NCBI GenBank assembly: GCA_964442355.1
Contig: CAYTZS010000005.1
Location: 1-64,000, forward strand
Length of the DNA stretch: 64,000 nucleotides
Direction of reading: 5' to 3'
Source: UBA6168 sp964442355
GTDB taxonomy: Bacteria; Bacteroidota; Bacteroidia; Chitinophagales; Saprospiraceae
The position numbers and the translations under genes were made by a program. Positions 19,134-26,576 of the stretch are shown here, piece by piece; the first letter of the stretch is position 1, and the number at the start of each line of letters is the position of its first letter. The notes under the pieces were generated by a model, which saw only the letters and a list, made by a program, of their open reading frames with translations, was not told the origin of the DNA and searched no databases.

Positions 19134-20551
19134 GCAGGTTGCAGGGTTTTGATGGCGCTGAACTCCGGCATGTCGAGAAACGGCTCCATGTCCCCTCGAC
19201 CGATGTAGCCCATGAGCCGCTTGTCCTCCGACTGGTCGGATTCGTGCTGGTAGGTGCCGTCCACGAGTTCCCAACGTTGGATTTCGAAGTCCCGGTTGGT
19301 CGGGTGCTTGGATAGGGAGTAACGGTAGTGGTGCAGCCTTGCCAGCAGTTCCTGTGCGCCCGCAGCGGCTACCTGCATGTTCACGCTGATAACGGCAGGA
19401 TTTTCCACCTTTACATTTTCTACATAGCCCTCTTTCTGTCGGCGGTCGTACTCAGCGGGGTTTGCCCGTTGGAGGCTTGCTGCACTGAGCGCCCCTACCG
19501 AAAAGACCTTCCTTGCCATAAGCGATTGACCCGGCTTCAGGTAGTGGAGGCTGGTGCAGATTTTCTCCACACCCCCTTTCCCATCGGCGATGAGCTTCAC
19601 GCCGAGGTCTATGTATGGGATGCCGTAGAAGCTGGCAAGGCGATTGAGGAGGTGCCTGCCGTCCACGGAGTCCATGCAGCCGAAGATAAAATCACAGGTG
19701 GCAATGTTGCGGAGCAGTTGCGGGTCTTCGTAGAGGTTGACCGGACAGGAATGCACCTTGACGTCCAAGCCCATGCGCTCGACGGCCTCTTTCAGTACGT
19801 CGGTTTTGTAACGGCATTGCAGTGCATCCTCCATCGTGGCATTGACGATGCGGTTGAGGTTCTTCTCCTCCACCCTGTCGGGGTCAATGAGGTACAGCTC
19901 ACCTACCCCGTACCTCGCCAATTGCTCAACGAGCGGGCTGCCAGTGCCAGAGCAGCCCACGACCGCAACCCGCAGCTTGCGGAGGAGCCGGTAGGTGCCT
20001 TCGCCAAAAGCCTGCACCGTTCGGATAGCGTATTCCGGCACGTCGTCCCGGACCTCTTCCCTGTCCCAAAGGTGGACGTCGTCGCCCACCAGCCTGACCT
20101 GGTCAATGGGCGTGAAGGAGAGGTCAGGCTCGATGAACCTGCCGAACAGCTTGCCATCGGGGAGCATGATGAGGCTGGCATGTGGAAGGTCGTCGTTGAG
20201 CCAGCCATAGACGGAATCGAAGAGTTCGAGGTCGGAGCGGTCGTCGGTACGGGAGAAGAATGCACCGCCACCAGGGTGGCAGTGGATTTTCGCAATGGAC
20301 ATCTTGGACTGTGCTGCCCGGATGAGCAGCGGGCGGATGAGTTCCGTTGACCAGTGCAGGAAATCGCCGCTACGGTGGTGGCACTGGTCGTAAGGGATGG
20401 GCAGGATTTCATGCAAGACCAGCCCACGCTGGTTGCCGTTCATGTTCCTGCCACAGAGGGCAACGGCGACGGCTTCCTTGCCGTCGCCTGGAAAAAGATG
20501 CTCTTTCAGTCTTTCATAGTGGCTTCCGCCAATGTTGAAGAACGTTTTCAT
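19130..20551 (-). CDS. JAB peptidase-E1 (ThiF-like) fusion
   Basis: 473 residues. The N-terminal JAB/JAMM metallopeptidase domain shows E26, H90-C-H92-P, S100 and D103, the complete zinc-site pattern. Such domains process or remove ubiquitin-like proteins. The C-terminal domain (about 185-460) is a ThiF/E1-like adenylating enzyme: VVGCSGTGSPL for ATP binding (199-205), LIDPD, and NLNR with the family's Asn/Arg. E1 enzymes adenylate the C-terminus of a ubiquitin-like protein and then usually transfer it to Cys. Where that Cys is commonly found (after the PG turn) this protein has PGQS343LMAR, so Ser replaces it; the nearest Cys is 332. It lies between the Ubl/E2 gene (11 bp gap) and the DUF6527-like gene (ATGA overlap). 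Confidence 0.92.
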   Translation of the reverse strand: MKTFFNIGGSHYERLKEHLFPGDGKEAVAVALCGRNMNGNQRGLVLHEILPIPYDQCHHRSGDFLHWSTELIRPLLIRAAQSKMSIAKIHCHPGGGAFFSRTDDRSDLELFDSVYGWLNDDLPHASLIMLPDGKLFGRFIEPDLSFTPIDQVRLVGDDVHLWDREEVRDDVPEYAIRTVQAFGEGTYRLLRKLRVAVVGCSGTGSPLVEQLARYGVGELYLIDPDRVEEKNLNRIVNATMEDALQCRYKTDVLKEAVERMGLDVKVHSCPVNLYEDPQLLRNIATCDFIFGCMDSVDGRHLLNRLASFYGIPYIDLGVKLIADGKGGVEKICTSLHYLKPGQSLMARKVFSVGALSAASLQRANPAEYDRRQKEGYVENVKVENPAVISVNMQVAAAGAQELLARLHHYRYSLSKHPTNRDFEIQRWELVDGTYQHESDQSEDKRLMGYIGRGDMEPFLDMPEFSAIKTLQPA

Positions 20552-20562
20552 AGCTTCCTCTT

Positions 20563-21267
20563 TTAATGGTTAATGAATTCCCGTTCCAGCCAATGGCTGA
20601 CGAGGCTCATGTGGGTGGAGATGTCGTCAACATCGGGACGCCAAGGGTTTTGCCCCGTGCGGTGGCGTGACCACCGTTGGTAGCTCTTGCCCTCGATGGA
20701 TTGCGGCAACAGCGCATTGATGCCCCTGCCGTCCGTCCGGACAAGCGGCGGGTGGAAGTAGGCCATGTCAATCTGTGCGGTGGGATAGCCGGGCGGTACC
20801 ATCAGGGCAACGTCCACCTTGTCGGTATTGTAGCCAGGCGGAACGGGGAAGTCTCGCACGATGAGCCATTGGTTGCTGCCCTCCTGAACGGTTTCCCAAT
20901 TGAAGCCGAAAGCGGCAAGGTAGCCCCTGTCGGCTTCGGGCATCAGGAAGTCGGTGCGCTGCGGTCGCCCCTCGGTCTGGTCGAGGGGGATGGTGGTAAA
21001 ACGCTCCACACCACAGGTTGCCAAGTCCACCTTCTCATCCAACTCCACTTTTTCCACCCTGCCGAAGCGGAATAGCTGGTTGAGTTGGAAGCGTTCAGGT
21101 GGCGTCTTGCCAGCAAGCGTCAACAGTTCACGACCCGTCAAGCACTCTTTGTCAGTGACAAAGGTTTTGCGGTCAATCTGTAAGGCGTACCGGCGGCCCC
21201 GTGGGATTTCCTTTCCGGCAGCGTTGAATTCGGCGATGTTGATGACATCAGCATCTAAAACACTCAT
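20563..21267 (-). CDS. Ubiquitin-like domain fused to Prok-E2-like protein
   Basis: 234 residues. Residues ~25-92 resemble the multiubiquitin-type beta-grasp domain (YALQIDRKTFVTD, LTGRELLTLAGKTP, VDLATCGVERF). Residues ~110-230 resemble the prokaryotic E2 family E (LIVRDFPVPPGYN, VALMVPPGYPTAQIDMAYFHPPL, then W-rich HRTGQNPWRP). It would supply the conjugated modifier and the conjugating enzyme of the cassette in one chain. The E2 half has no cysteine at all; the only two are C42 and C85 in the Ubl half. Canonical thioester chemistry at the E2 site is therefore impossible, though Ser190 lies about where a catalytic residue might sit. It is the first gene of the minus-strand operon and diverges from the XRE/ImmA gene. 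Confidence 0.87.
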   Translation of the reverse strand: MSVLDADVINIAEFNAAGKEIPRGRRYALQIDRKTFVTDKECLTGRELLTLAGKTPPERFQLNQLFRFGRVEKVELDEKVDLATCGVERFTTIPLDQTEGRPQRTDFLMPEADRGYLAAFGFNWETVQEGSNQWLIVRDFPVPPGYNTDKVDVALMVPPGYPTAQIDMAYFHPPLVRTDGRGINALLPQSIEGKSYQRWSRHRTGQNPWRPDVDDISTHMSLVSHWLEREFINH

Positions 21268-21425
21268 GATAAAAAGAATTTTGAATGAAAATTTATGCCC
21301 CCACTCTTACCCGGAGGGCACAGGTTTATCTTTCCAGAAGTCTTTGCAGTTGGGCAAATCCTTCTAACTTGGTGCCATTCAATTCGATGTGCGTTTGTCA
21401 TTGTTCTGTCAAAGTGGAACTTTAT

Positions 21426-21458
21426 TTGTAGATAAAACTGTTTTTAATTGTAATTTTG
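21426..21458 (+). promoter_or_regulatory. Candidate Bacteroidota promoter for XRE/ImmA gene
   Basis: A perfect -7 element TAATTTTG (TAnnTTTG) lies at 21451-21458, with TTG at 21426-21428 about 22 nt upstream, slightly longer than the usual 19-21. It would leave a leader of about 160 nt before the ATG at 21626. It lies in the 358-bp divergent intergenic region 21268-21625, where I found no equally good element facing the minus-strand Ubl operon. Confidence 0.4.
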
Positions 21459-21625
21459 TAAACAAACCCGACGATTTTCGTTTTAGTTCTCTACATCCAG
21501 ATTTTTTTCAATTTTTTTGCCCCGCACTTGCCCGCCCATGAACCTTTAAGCACGAAAGGGCTTACAGTACATATCCCGAAAGCTGCTTTTAAGGCATCGT
21601 TTAACGAAAAAGACTGATACACACC

Positions 21626-22669
21626 ATGCAAAACTTTCCTGCCCGCCTCAAGTCTGCCAGACTGATGAACGGCATGTCTATACAGGATTTGGTCAACCGG
21701 CTCGACAACAGCATCTCGAAGCAGGCAATCAGCCGCTACGAGAACGGCATCATGCTTCCCTCCGGCGAGAACCTCTCCTTGCTCTGCAAGGCATTGGGGG
21801 TGAAGCCCGATTATTTTGAAAGGGAAAGCAGCGTCGAACTGGCAACGCTGTCCTACCGGAAACTCCAGCGGCTGCCCGTTAAGGAACAGGAACGGGTCAA
21901 AGAGGTGGCAACTGATTTCTTGGAGCGCTACCTCGAATTGGAAAACCTGCTCAGCGAGAAGTCGCACTTGAAGGTGGCTTTGAATCAGTACAAAGTGAGT
22001 ACCTGGGAGGATGTTGAGTCCGCCGCCGAGGAATTCCGCAAGAAGATGGGGTTTGGCGACGACCCGCTGCTCAACCTTGTGGAAAGGTTGGAAGAAGAAG
22101 GCATCAAGGTAGCAGAGATTGATGCCGACCCTGATTTTTCGGGTTTTGCCACGGTGATGAACGGAAGCATCCCGGTCATTGTGCTCAACAAAAACCCAGA
22201 AATCCCGCTCGACCGCAAGCGCTTTACGCTGGCGCACGAACTGGGGCATTTGCTGCTCGACGTGGAAGGGCTGGACGAGGAGAAAGCCTGCAACCGCTTT
22301 GCAGGGGCGCTGCTGATACCACAGGAACGGATGCGAGAGGAAATGATGGCCCGTCGCCACAACATCCATGTGAAGGAACTGCTGCTGCTCAAGCAGCAAT
22401 ACGGAATGTCCATGCAGGCTATCCTTTACCGTGCCAAGGACCTGGGCATCATTACGGATTACGTGTTCACGCAGCAGATGCGGTTTTTCAGCCAAATGGG
22501 AATGCGCAAACAGGAGCCAGGCAAGTTTACCGGGGAAGAACGCTCGCACCGCTTCATGCAACTGCTGCTGCGGGGCATCGCCGAGGAAGTCATTTCCACT
22601 TCGAAGGCGGCAGCGCTCTGCAACATGAAGCTCGCCGACTTCATGGAAGAACTGGTAAAACTAAACTGA
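21626..22669 (+). CDS. XRE regulator with ImmA/IrrE metallopeptidase domain
   Basis: 347 residues. The N-terminal ~60 residues are an XRE helix-turn-helix (RLKSARLMNGMSIQDL, then SKQAISRYENGIMLPS). After a linker, residues ~175-260 form an ImmA/IrrE (COG2856) domain with HELGH preceded by RFTLA. The C-terminal region fits other COG2856 proteins. In this family the peptidase can cleave a repressor in response to a signal, while the HTH binds DNA. Its stop overlaps the start of the PIN gene by one base (TGATG), so the pair is translated together, as expected for an antitoxin-toxin type module. Confidence 0.93.
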   Translation: MQNFPARLKSARLMNGMSIQDLVNRLDNSISKQAISRYENGIMLPSGENLSLLCKALGVKPDYFERESSVELATLSYRKLQRLPVKEQERVKEVATDFLERYLELENLLSEKSHLKVALNQYKVSTWEDVESAAEEFRKKMGFGDDPLLNLVERLEEEGIKVAEIDADPDFSGFATVMNGSIPVIVLNKNPEIPLDRKRFTLAHELGHLLLDVEGLDEEKACNRFAGALLIPQERMREEMMARRHNIHVKELLLLKQQYGMSMQAILYRAKDLGIITDYVFTQQMRFFSQMGMRKQEPGKFTGEERSHRFMQLLLRGIAEEVISTSKAAALCNMKLADFMEELVKLN

Positions 22670-23178
22670 TGCGGGTAACGGTCACCGATGCCAATATCTT
22701 CATTGACCTCATCAAGCTGGACTTGATGGCCCACCTCTTTGCCATCGAACTGGAGATTTTCACGACTGCCGAGGTATTGGGGGAATTGAACGATGCACAA
22801 GCAGCCCTGATGCGGCAGTTTGAGCAGGATGGGTTGCTTATCGTCAAGTTGTTGTCGGAGACGGAACGAAATGCTGTGTCGCAGTTGAAAGCGCAAGCCG
22901 GACTGTCCTATACCGACCGCACGGTCATCGTCCTGGCTGAATCGCTGGACGCCCTTTTGTTGACAGGTGATGGCAAGGTGCGCAAGTACTGCCTTGCCCA
23001 AAGGAAGGAGGTCAGGGGCATCATCTGGCTGTTTGACCGCTTTCTGGAGCTTCAATGCATTGACCATGCCCTTGCGGTGGAGAAAATGGAGGGGCTGATG
23101 CGCATAAATAATCGGTTGCCGGTGGAGGAATGCTTGGAGCGAATCAAGAAATGGAAAGAGGACAGAGAAGTAAGTTAG
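22669..23178 (+). CDS. PIN-domain protein, likely toxin partner
   Basis: 169 residues. PIN residues are visible: D8 in VTDANIFIDL, a glutamate in TTAEVLGELN, D83-type in LSYTDRTVIVLA, and D102-type in LLTGDGKVRK. This is the DUF3368/VapC-like group, whose members cut RNA with Mg2+. It overlaps the upstream XRE/ImmA gene by one base, and its 3' end overlaps the convergent SecB-like gene by 4 bp. The pairing of a COG2856-type regulator with a PIN protein is a recurrent two-gene module of mobile elements. RNase activity is inferred from the motifs. Confidence 0.85.
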   Translation: MRVTVTDANIFIDLIKLDLMAHLFAIELEIFTTAEVLGELNDAQAALMRQFEQDGLLIVKLLSETERNAVSQLKAQAGLSYTDRTVIVLAESLDALLLTGDGKVRKYCLAQRKEVRGIIWLFDRFLELQCIDHALAVEKMEGLMRINNRLPVEECLERIKKWKEDREVS

Positions 23179-23648
23179 TTTTCTTTTTCTGCCCTGCTCA
23201 GGTAATCCCTGACCACATCGCCGGGATTGAGGATTGGAATGTAGAAGTCTCCTTGGAATTTTCCGATTGTTCTGAGCGCAATCATCCCACGCATTGTGCT
23301 GATGGCGATTCCGGTTAGGATGGCTAAAAATTCCTCCGGCAACTGCACCTCTTTGCTCCCCATATCAAGAAACTGTTTCAGGTTCTCAATTTTGTACTCG
23401 ACCAGACCCACAAACTTTAGCAAGATTTCGTTCAAAACCTCTCTGTCGTAGGCGTAAACTACCTCTACTACGACAGCAAACGTTTCATCCTTAATGTCCC
23501 AGATGTAGTCAAACGTGAACCCAAAATCAAGTTTGCCTTCGTCAAAATCATCAGCGACACTTTCTGGTATTCCAGGCATTATCAACTCCAATTCTTGGAT
23601 GTTGGATATTTTGTAGTTGACGTTGCTGGGTACATTCTTCTTTACCAT
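23175..23648 (-). CDS. SecB-like chaperone of toxin-antitoxin-chaperone module
   Basis: 157 residues with a SecB-like beta/alpha pattern. The clearest part is the C-terminal stretch AISTMRGMIALRTIGKF, then YIPILNPGDVV, which parallels the SecB segment ISTTRG...PLNP. In toxin-antitoxin-chaperone (TAC) modules a SecB-like protein protects an aggregation-prone antitoxin and so controls the toxin. Here it is the third gene after a HigB-like toxin and an XRE antitoxin on the same strand, 4 bp after the antitoxin stop. The gene order is exactly that of classical TAC loci. The similarity to SecB is by eye and remote. Confidence 0.72.
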   Translation of the reverse strand: MVKKNVPSNVNYKISNIQELELIMPGIPESVADDFDEGKLDFGFTFDYIWDIKDETFAVVVEVVYAYDREVLNEILLKFVGLVEYKIENLKQFLDMGSKEVQLPEEFLAILTGIAISTMRGMIALRTIGKFQGDFYIPILNPGDVVRDYLSRAEKEN

Positions 23649-23652
23649 GAAC

Positions 23653-24126
23653 TCAAGCTATTTTCAATTTTCTGTAAATTGGCGTAACCATCTCCCAAGT
23701 ACCTTCACCTTGGTGCCGAGTAACGGGGTTTGGCAAATGATGCTTCCTTTCGGGCGAGTTAAGCGCCTGCTTTGACATCATGCCGTTTTTTACAAGAATG
23801 GAAAAGGGCGCTCGGCGAACATAATCAGACTTTCTCCGAACCATGCCCTTGGCTTCTTTTTCTGCTACCTCCTTCAAGTCCTCGAACTCAAGAATCGGCG
23901 CTTTCCCAATGGCAAGCGAAACTTCTATCAATTTAGATAGACGGTGATTGAACTCGCCACTCAGCAACTGGGTCACATATCCCTTGCTGACACCCAGTTT
24001 TTCAGCAAACTGGGTACGCGTCATCTTATTTTCAGCGAGGTAATCTTCGACGGCGTTGTAGAGGTCATTCTGGATTTTGGTTATCCAAAATGTGTCGGTG
24101 TGGAGGAGTTCCTGGTAGGTTTTCAT
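23653..24126 (-). CDS. HigA-like XRE antitoxin with long C-terminal extension
   Basis: 157 residues from the ATG at 24126 (a TTG two codons upstream is less likely). The HTH is clear: MTRTQFAEKLGVSKGYVTQLLSGEFN, a standard XRE fold. After it comes a ~65-residue tail (YVRRAPFSILVKNGMM, then GEGTWEMVTPIYRKLKIA). In TAC modules such tails are chaperone-addiction sequences recognised by the SecB-like partner. It sits 28 bp after the toxin gene and just before the SecB-like gene. It should bind the toxin and repress the shared promoter. Confidence 0.82.
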   Translation of the reverse strand: MKTYQELLHTDTFWITKIQNDLYNAVEDYLAENKMTRTQFAEKLGVSKGYVTQLLSGEFNHRLSKLIEVSLAIGKAPILEFEDLKEVAEKEAKGMVRRKSDYVRRAPFSILVKNGMMSKQALNSPERKHHLPNPVTRHQGEGTWEMVTPIYRKLKIA

Positions 24127-24154
24127 GTGCAAATGGATTAGTGCTCAACGTTTT

Positions 24155-24565
24155 TCAACCTTTCGACGCAAAGTAAGCGAGCTTTATTTCTCGCATTTTT
24201 GCTATTGCCAAAGAAGTTTTATCTTCTTTTTTCTTTTTCAACTCTCCTAAAACAATGATTTTAGAAGATTCGTCCTCAAAAAGATAGACGCGAAGTCGGT
24301 GCACCCGGATTTCAAAATCTTTGTGCGTGTCGTTCTTCTTTCGATGTTTTAATTCTTGGAACCAATCGGTTGGGACACGCGTACCCTTTGAAAGGTGGAC
24401 TATAATAGATTGAATGCGCTCAAGGCTTTTCGTCTGACTTCCTGCCTTTTCCATTTCTTCCCAAAAATCGTTGTACGGGCATTTCCCATCCATCGACAAC
24501 TTGAAGAAAGGTTCAACGGGGTGAGGGGGCAACCCTTCAATGCAAAGAAGTGCAAAGTTAGGCAT
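24155..24565 (-). CDS. HigB/RelE-like toxin of TAC module
   Basis: 136 residues. The C-terminal half (FEIRVHRLRVYLFEDESSKIIVLGELKKKKEDK) matches the beta-sheet core and basic tail of HigB/RelE-type mRNA interferases, including the paired R-x-H-R-L-R positions. The length is at the upper end for the family. It is the first gene of a three-gene minus-strand operon with an XRE antitoxin and a SecB-like chaperone; toxin-first order is typical of HigBA. Predicted activity is ribosome-dependent mRNA cleavage. Confidence 0.78.
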   Translation of the reverse strand: MPNFALLCIEGLPPHPVEPFFKLSMDGKCPYNDFWEEMEKAGSQTKSLERIQSIIVHLSKGTRVPTDWFQELKHRKKNDTHKDFEIRVHRLRVYLFEDESSKIIVLGELKKKKEDKTSLAIAKMREIKLAYFASKG

Positions 24566-24570
24566 GTTGT

Positions 24571-24599
24571 TTAGTTATTACTAAACTTTTGATTAGTTT
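24571..24599 (-). promoter_or_regulatory. Candidate operator upstream of the TAC operon
   Basis: Two adjacent inverted repeats lie just upstream of the toxin ATG (24565): TTAGT-TATT-ACTAA at 24571-24584 and AAACT-(7 nt)-AGTTT at 24583-24599. Type II antitoxins usually bind such repeats to repress their own operon. I saw no convincing TAnnTTTG element for this strand. Confidence 0.4.
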
Positions 24600-24692
24600 T
24601 AAGTAAAAATTACGCCAAACTGACAATCTGAACGAAAAATTTGAGTGGAAGGCAGCCAGTGTCAGACTATTCTGATTGTGAGCAGGCACAAA

Positions 24693-24701
24693 TTATCCAC
24701 A
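24693..24701 (+). other. Perfect DnaA-box sequence TTATCCACA
   Basis: One exact match to the consensus DnaA box inside the 464-bp gene-free stretch 24566-25029. It lies about 3 kb from the iteron cluster and may be coincidental; I found no second perfect copy beside it. Confidence 0.35.
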
Positions 24702-24844
24702 AATTTAATCTATATGGTCCGTGTGAGCAAGTGCCCGTATCTCACCCGCCAAACCCGCCACTTCCTTCCTTTGCACCGCGAGTTCCCCCTCCTAGAACGC
24801 CTTCTGCTTCGGGAAAGAAACCCCACCACTCCCCTACCCTACTC

Positions 24845-24984
24845 AGCGTTTACAACGCTTCAAATAACCTAAGTTATTTAAGTGAGTCGTAGCGCTGTGT
24901 TATTTTATTTTTAACTTTATAACTATTTTACTTTATTTATTTATAAATAAAATATTGTTTTTCAACGACTGGTAGGTAACTTTG
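24845..24984 (+). promoter_or_regulatory. Promoter and palindromes upstream of KilA-N gene
   Basis: A textbook Bacteroidota promoter: TTG at 24955-24957, 19-nt spacer, TAACTTTG (TAnnTTTG) at 24977-24984, leaving a leader of about 40 nt before the ATG at 25030. Upstream lie three perfect inverted repeats: AGCGTT-TAC-AACGCT (24845-24859), AAATAAC-CTAA-GTTATTT (24862-24879), both enclosed by ACTCA/TGAGT, and the 16-bp palindrome TTTATTTATAAATAAA (24936-24951) just before the -33 element. The last is well placed to be an operator. Confidence 0.65.
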
Positions 24985-25029
24985 TGCCGCCTCATGTCCA
25001 GCCATTAGCGGCAGGAAGGGCAAACAAAA

Positions 25030-25899
25030 ATGGCAAACCGCAAAATCAAGGCATTGGATTTCGAGATACGGCTGTCCGACAGACAGGGCGAGGACTTCAT
25101 CTGCGTGACGGACATCGCCAAGTTCAACAGCAGCGAACCGGGGCAGGTAGTCAGGAACTACTTCCGCAACAAGGGCAATATTGACTTCTTGGGCGCGTGG
25201 GAGAAGCTGCACAACGAGAATTTTAATTACGTCGAATTTGACGTAATTAGAGCGGAGGTGGGTTCGGCGAGCTTCACCATGTCCGCCAAGGAATGGATCG
25301 AGCGGACGGGGGCTGTCGGCATCACGGCCACGGCGGGCAGGTTCGGCGGCACGTTTGCGCACTCGGACATTGCCATGCAGTTCACCACCTGGCTCAGCCC
25401 GGAGTTCTACCTATATGTACTGAAAGACTACCAACGGCTCAAGGAGGAGGAGCAGAAGGCCATTGAGTGGAACATCCGCAGGCTGATTTCTAAGGCCAAT
25501 TTCAGGATTCACACGGAAGCGGTGCGGCAGAACATCGTTCCGCTGATGGACTGGAACACGGGGCGGGAAGCCATGCACCAAGCCAGCGAAGCCGATGTGC
25601 TGAACCTTGCCCTGTTCGGGATGACTGCACGTCAGTTCAAGGAAAGCAACCCAAAGGCGAAGGGCAACCTCCGCGACAATGCCACTGCCCTCCAACTGCT
25701 CGTGCTGGCAAGCCTTGAGGTGTCCAACGCCGAACTAATTGAGCAGAGGCTACCGAAGCCGGAGCGCATCATGCAGCTCAACAAGAAGGCACAGGAGCGG
25801 ATGCTCCTCTTGGTGGACTCGGCATCTGGCCAAGAACTCGTCAAGCACCTTGAACCGACAACAGCAATGAAGCAGTTGGACGCAGCGCAAGAGGAATAA
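25030..25899 (+). CDS. KilA-N domain DNA-binding protein
   Basis: 289 residues. The KilA-N domain fills the first ~150 residues: DFICVTDIAKF, then VVRNYFRNKGNIDFLGAWE, then EWIERTGAVGITATAGRFGGTFAHSDIAMQFTTWLSPEFYLYVLKDYQRLK. KilA-N is a nucleic-acid-binding domain common in phages, plasmids and integrative elements. The C-terminal half is helical and not recognised. A perfect inverted repeat, TAATTACGTC-(6 nt)-GACGTAATTA, lies inside the coding sequence at 25224-25249. The gene has a good promoter of its own and precedes the partition genes. The role in the replicon is unknown; regulator or anti-repressor are possible. Confidence 0.88.
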   Translation: MANRKIKALDFEIRLSDRQGEDFICVTDIAKFNSSEPGQVVRNYFRNKGNIDFLGAWEKLHNENFNYVEFDVIRAEVGSASFTMSAKEWIERTGAVGITATAGRFGGTFAHSDIAMQFTTWLSPEFYLYVLKDYQRLKEEEQKAIEWNIRRLISKANFRIHTEAVRQNIVPLMDWNTGREAMHQASEADVLNLALFGMTARQFKESNPKAKGNLRDNATALQLLVLASLEVSNAELIEQRLPKPERIMQLNKKAQERMLLLVDSASGQELVKHLEPTTAMKQLDAAQEE

Positions 25900-25900
25900 G

Positions 25901-26528
25901 TTTTATATTTTTAAGTTTAAAAACAAAAAACGTTTTTATCAATATCCAACCACGTTGATTCTATCCAACCCAAATTGGTAACGAGAAATCCCCTGCACAC
26001 CTCCCCTTGACCTTGCCGAGTTATTTGAATATTTCAAAGTTTTATAGTTTTTACTTTAAAAACAAAAAAATGATACTCGAAAATGAGATTAATCACTTTT
26101 AAAAGTTTTAAATATAAAAAGTGTTTACAGGAATTTGCCGATAAATTTCAAGTTGAAGAAAATATGATAGCCCTAACGGAAAGCTACCAATCCAAATTAG
26201 GTATTTTTGAGGCAATTTGAGCGTATTTTTATCCATTTCCGATAAAGAGTAGCTTCTTGCCAGAAACGGCACTTAAAATGCCTGAAAAAACCTGTTCTAT
26301 TTTGATGCATGTTTTGGAATCCAATGGCGTACTTCTAAAAACCTTTTTATTGTTTTATAGTTTATTGTTTTTTACTTTAAAAATATTTAAAGTGACATAA
26401 CTTTGAAACTTCAGACCACCGAATAATGGGGAAGGTGGCAATAGAAAAACTTAGCTGAAGGGAGTGTTTATTTATTTTTAACTTTAAAAACATAAAACTA
26501 AACAACTTTTTATATTTTTCACTTTGAA
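25901..26528. repeat. A/T-rich repeats before parA, candidate centromere
   Basis: The 677-bp gene-free stretch 25900-26576 carries at least four copies of a core close to TTTTTACTTTAAAAACA: 25907-25930, 26048-26070, 26369-26390 and 26475-26498. Related A/T tracts lie at 26104-26122 and 26503-26528. The core is itself near-palindromic (TTTTTA..TTTAAAAA). Repeats just upstream of parA-type genes often serve as the partition site and as the operator for autoregulation. That role is inferred from position. Confidence 0.5.
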
Positions 26529-26537
26529 TCGAAGTTG

Positions 26538-26545
26538 TACCTTTG
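26538..26545 (+). promoter_or_regulatory. Candidate -7 element for parA
   Basis: TACCTTTG fits TAnnTTTG exactly and lies about 30 nt before the preferred parA start. No clear TTG sits 19-21 nt upstream; the sequence there is A/T-rich repeat, so the promoter may depend on, or be blocked by, a repeat-binding protein. Confidence 0.45.
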
Positions 26546-26576
26546 CCCCCACATCAAAAATTTGCATCAAACATTT

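Noticed and set aside
19328..20350. Long plus-strand open frame opposite the JAB-E1 gene
   Set aside because: It is an antisense frame of a clear E1/JAB protein, with low-complexity Val/Glu/Ala/Arg composition and no recognisable domain.
21491..22561. Long minus-strand open frame opposite the XRE/ImmA gene
   Set aside because: The plus-strand frame has HTH and HELGH motifs; the opposite frame has none and reads as a shadow rich in Gln, His and Phe.
24693..24701. Second replication origin at the DnaA-like box
   Set aside because: A single box without repeats or an initiator gene beside it; the iteron cluster is a far better origin.
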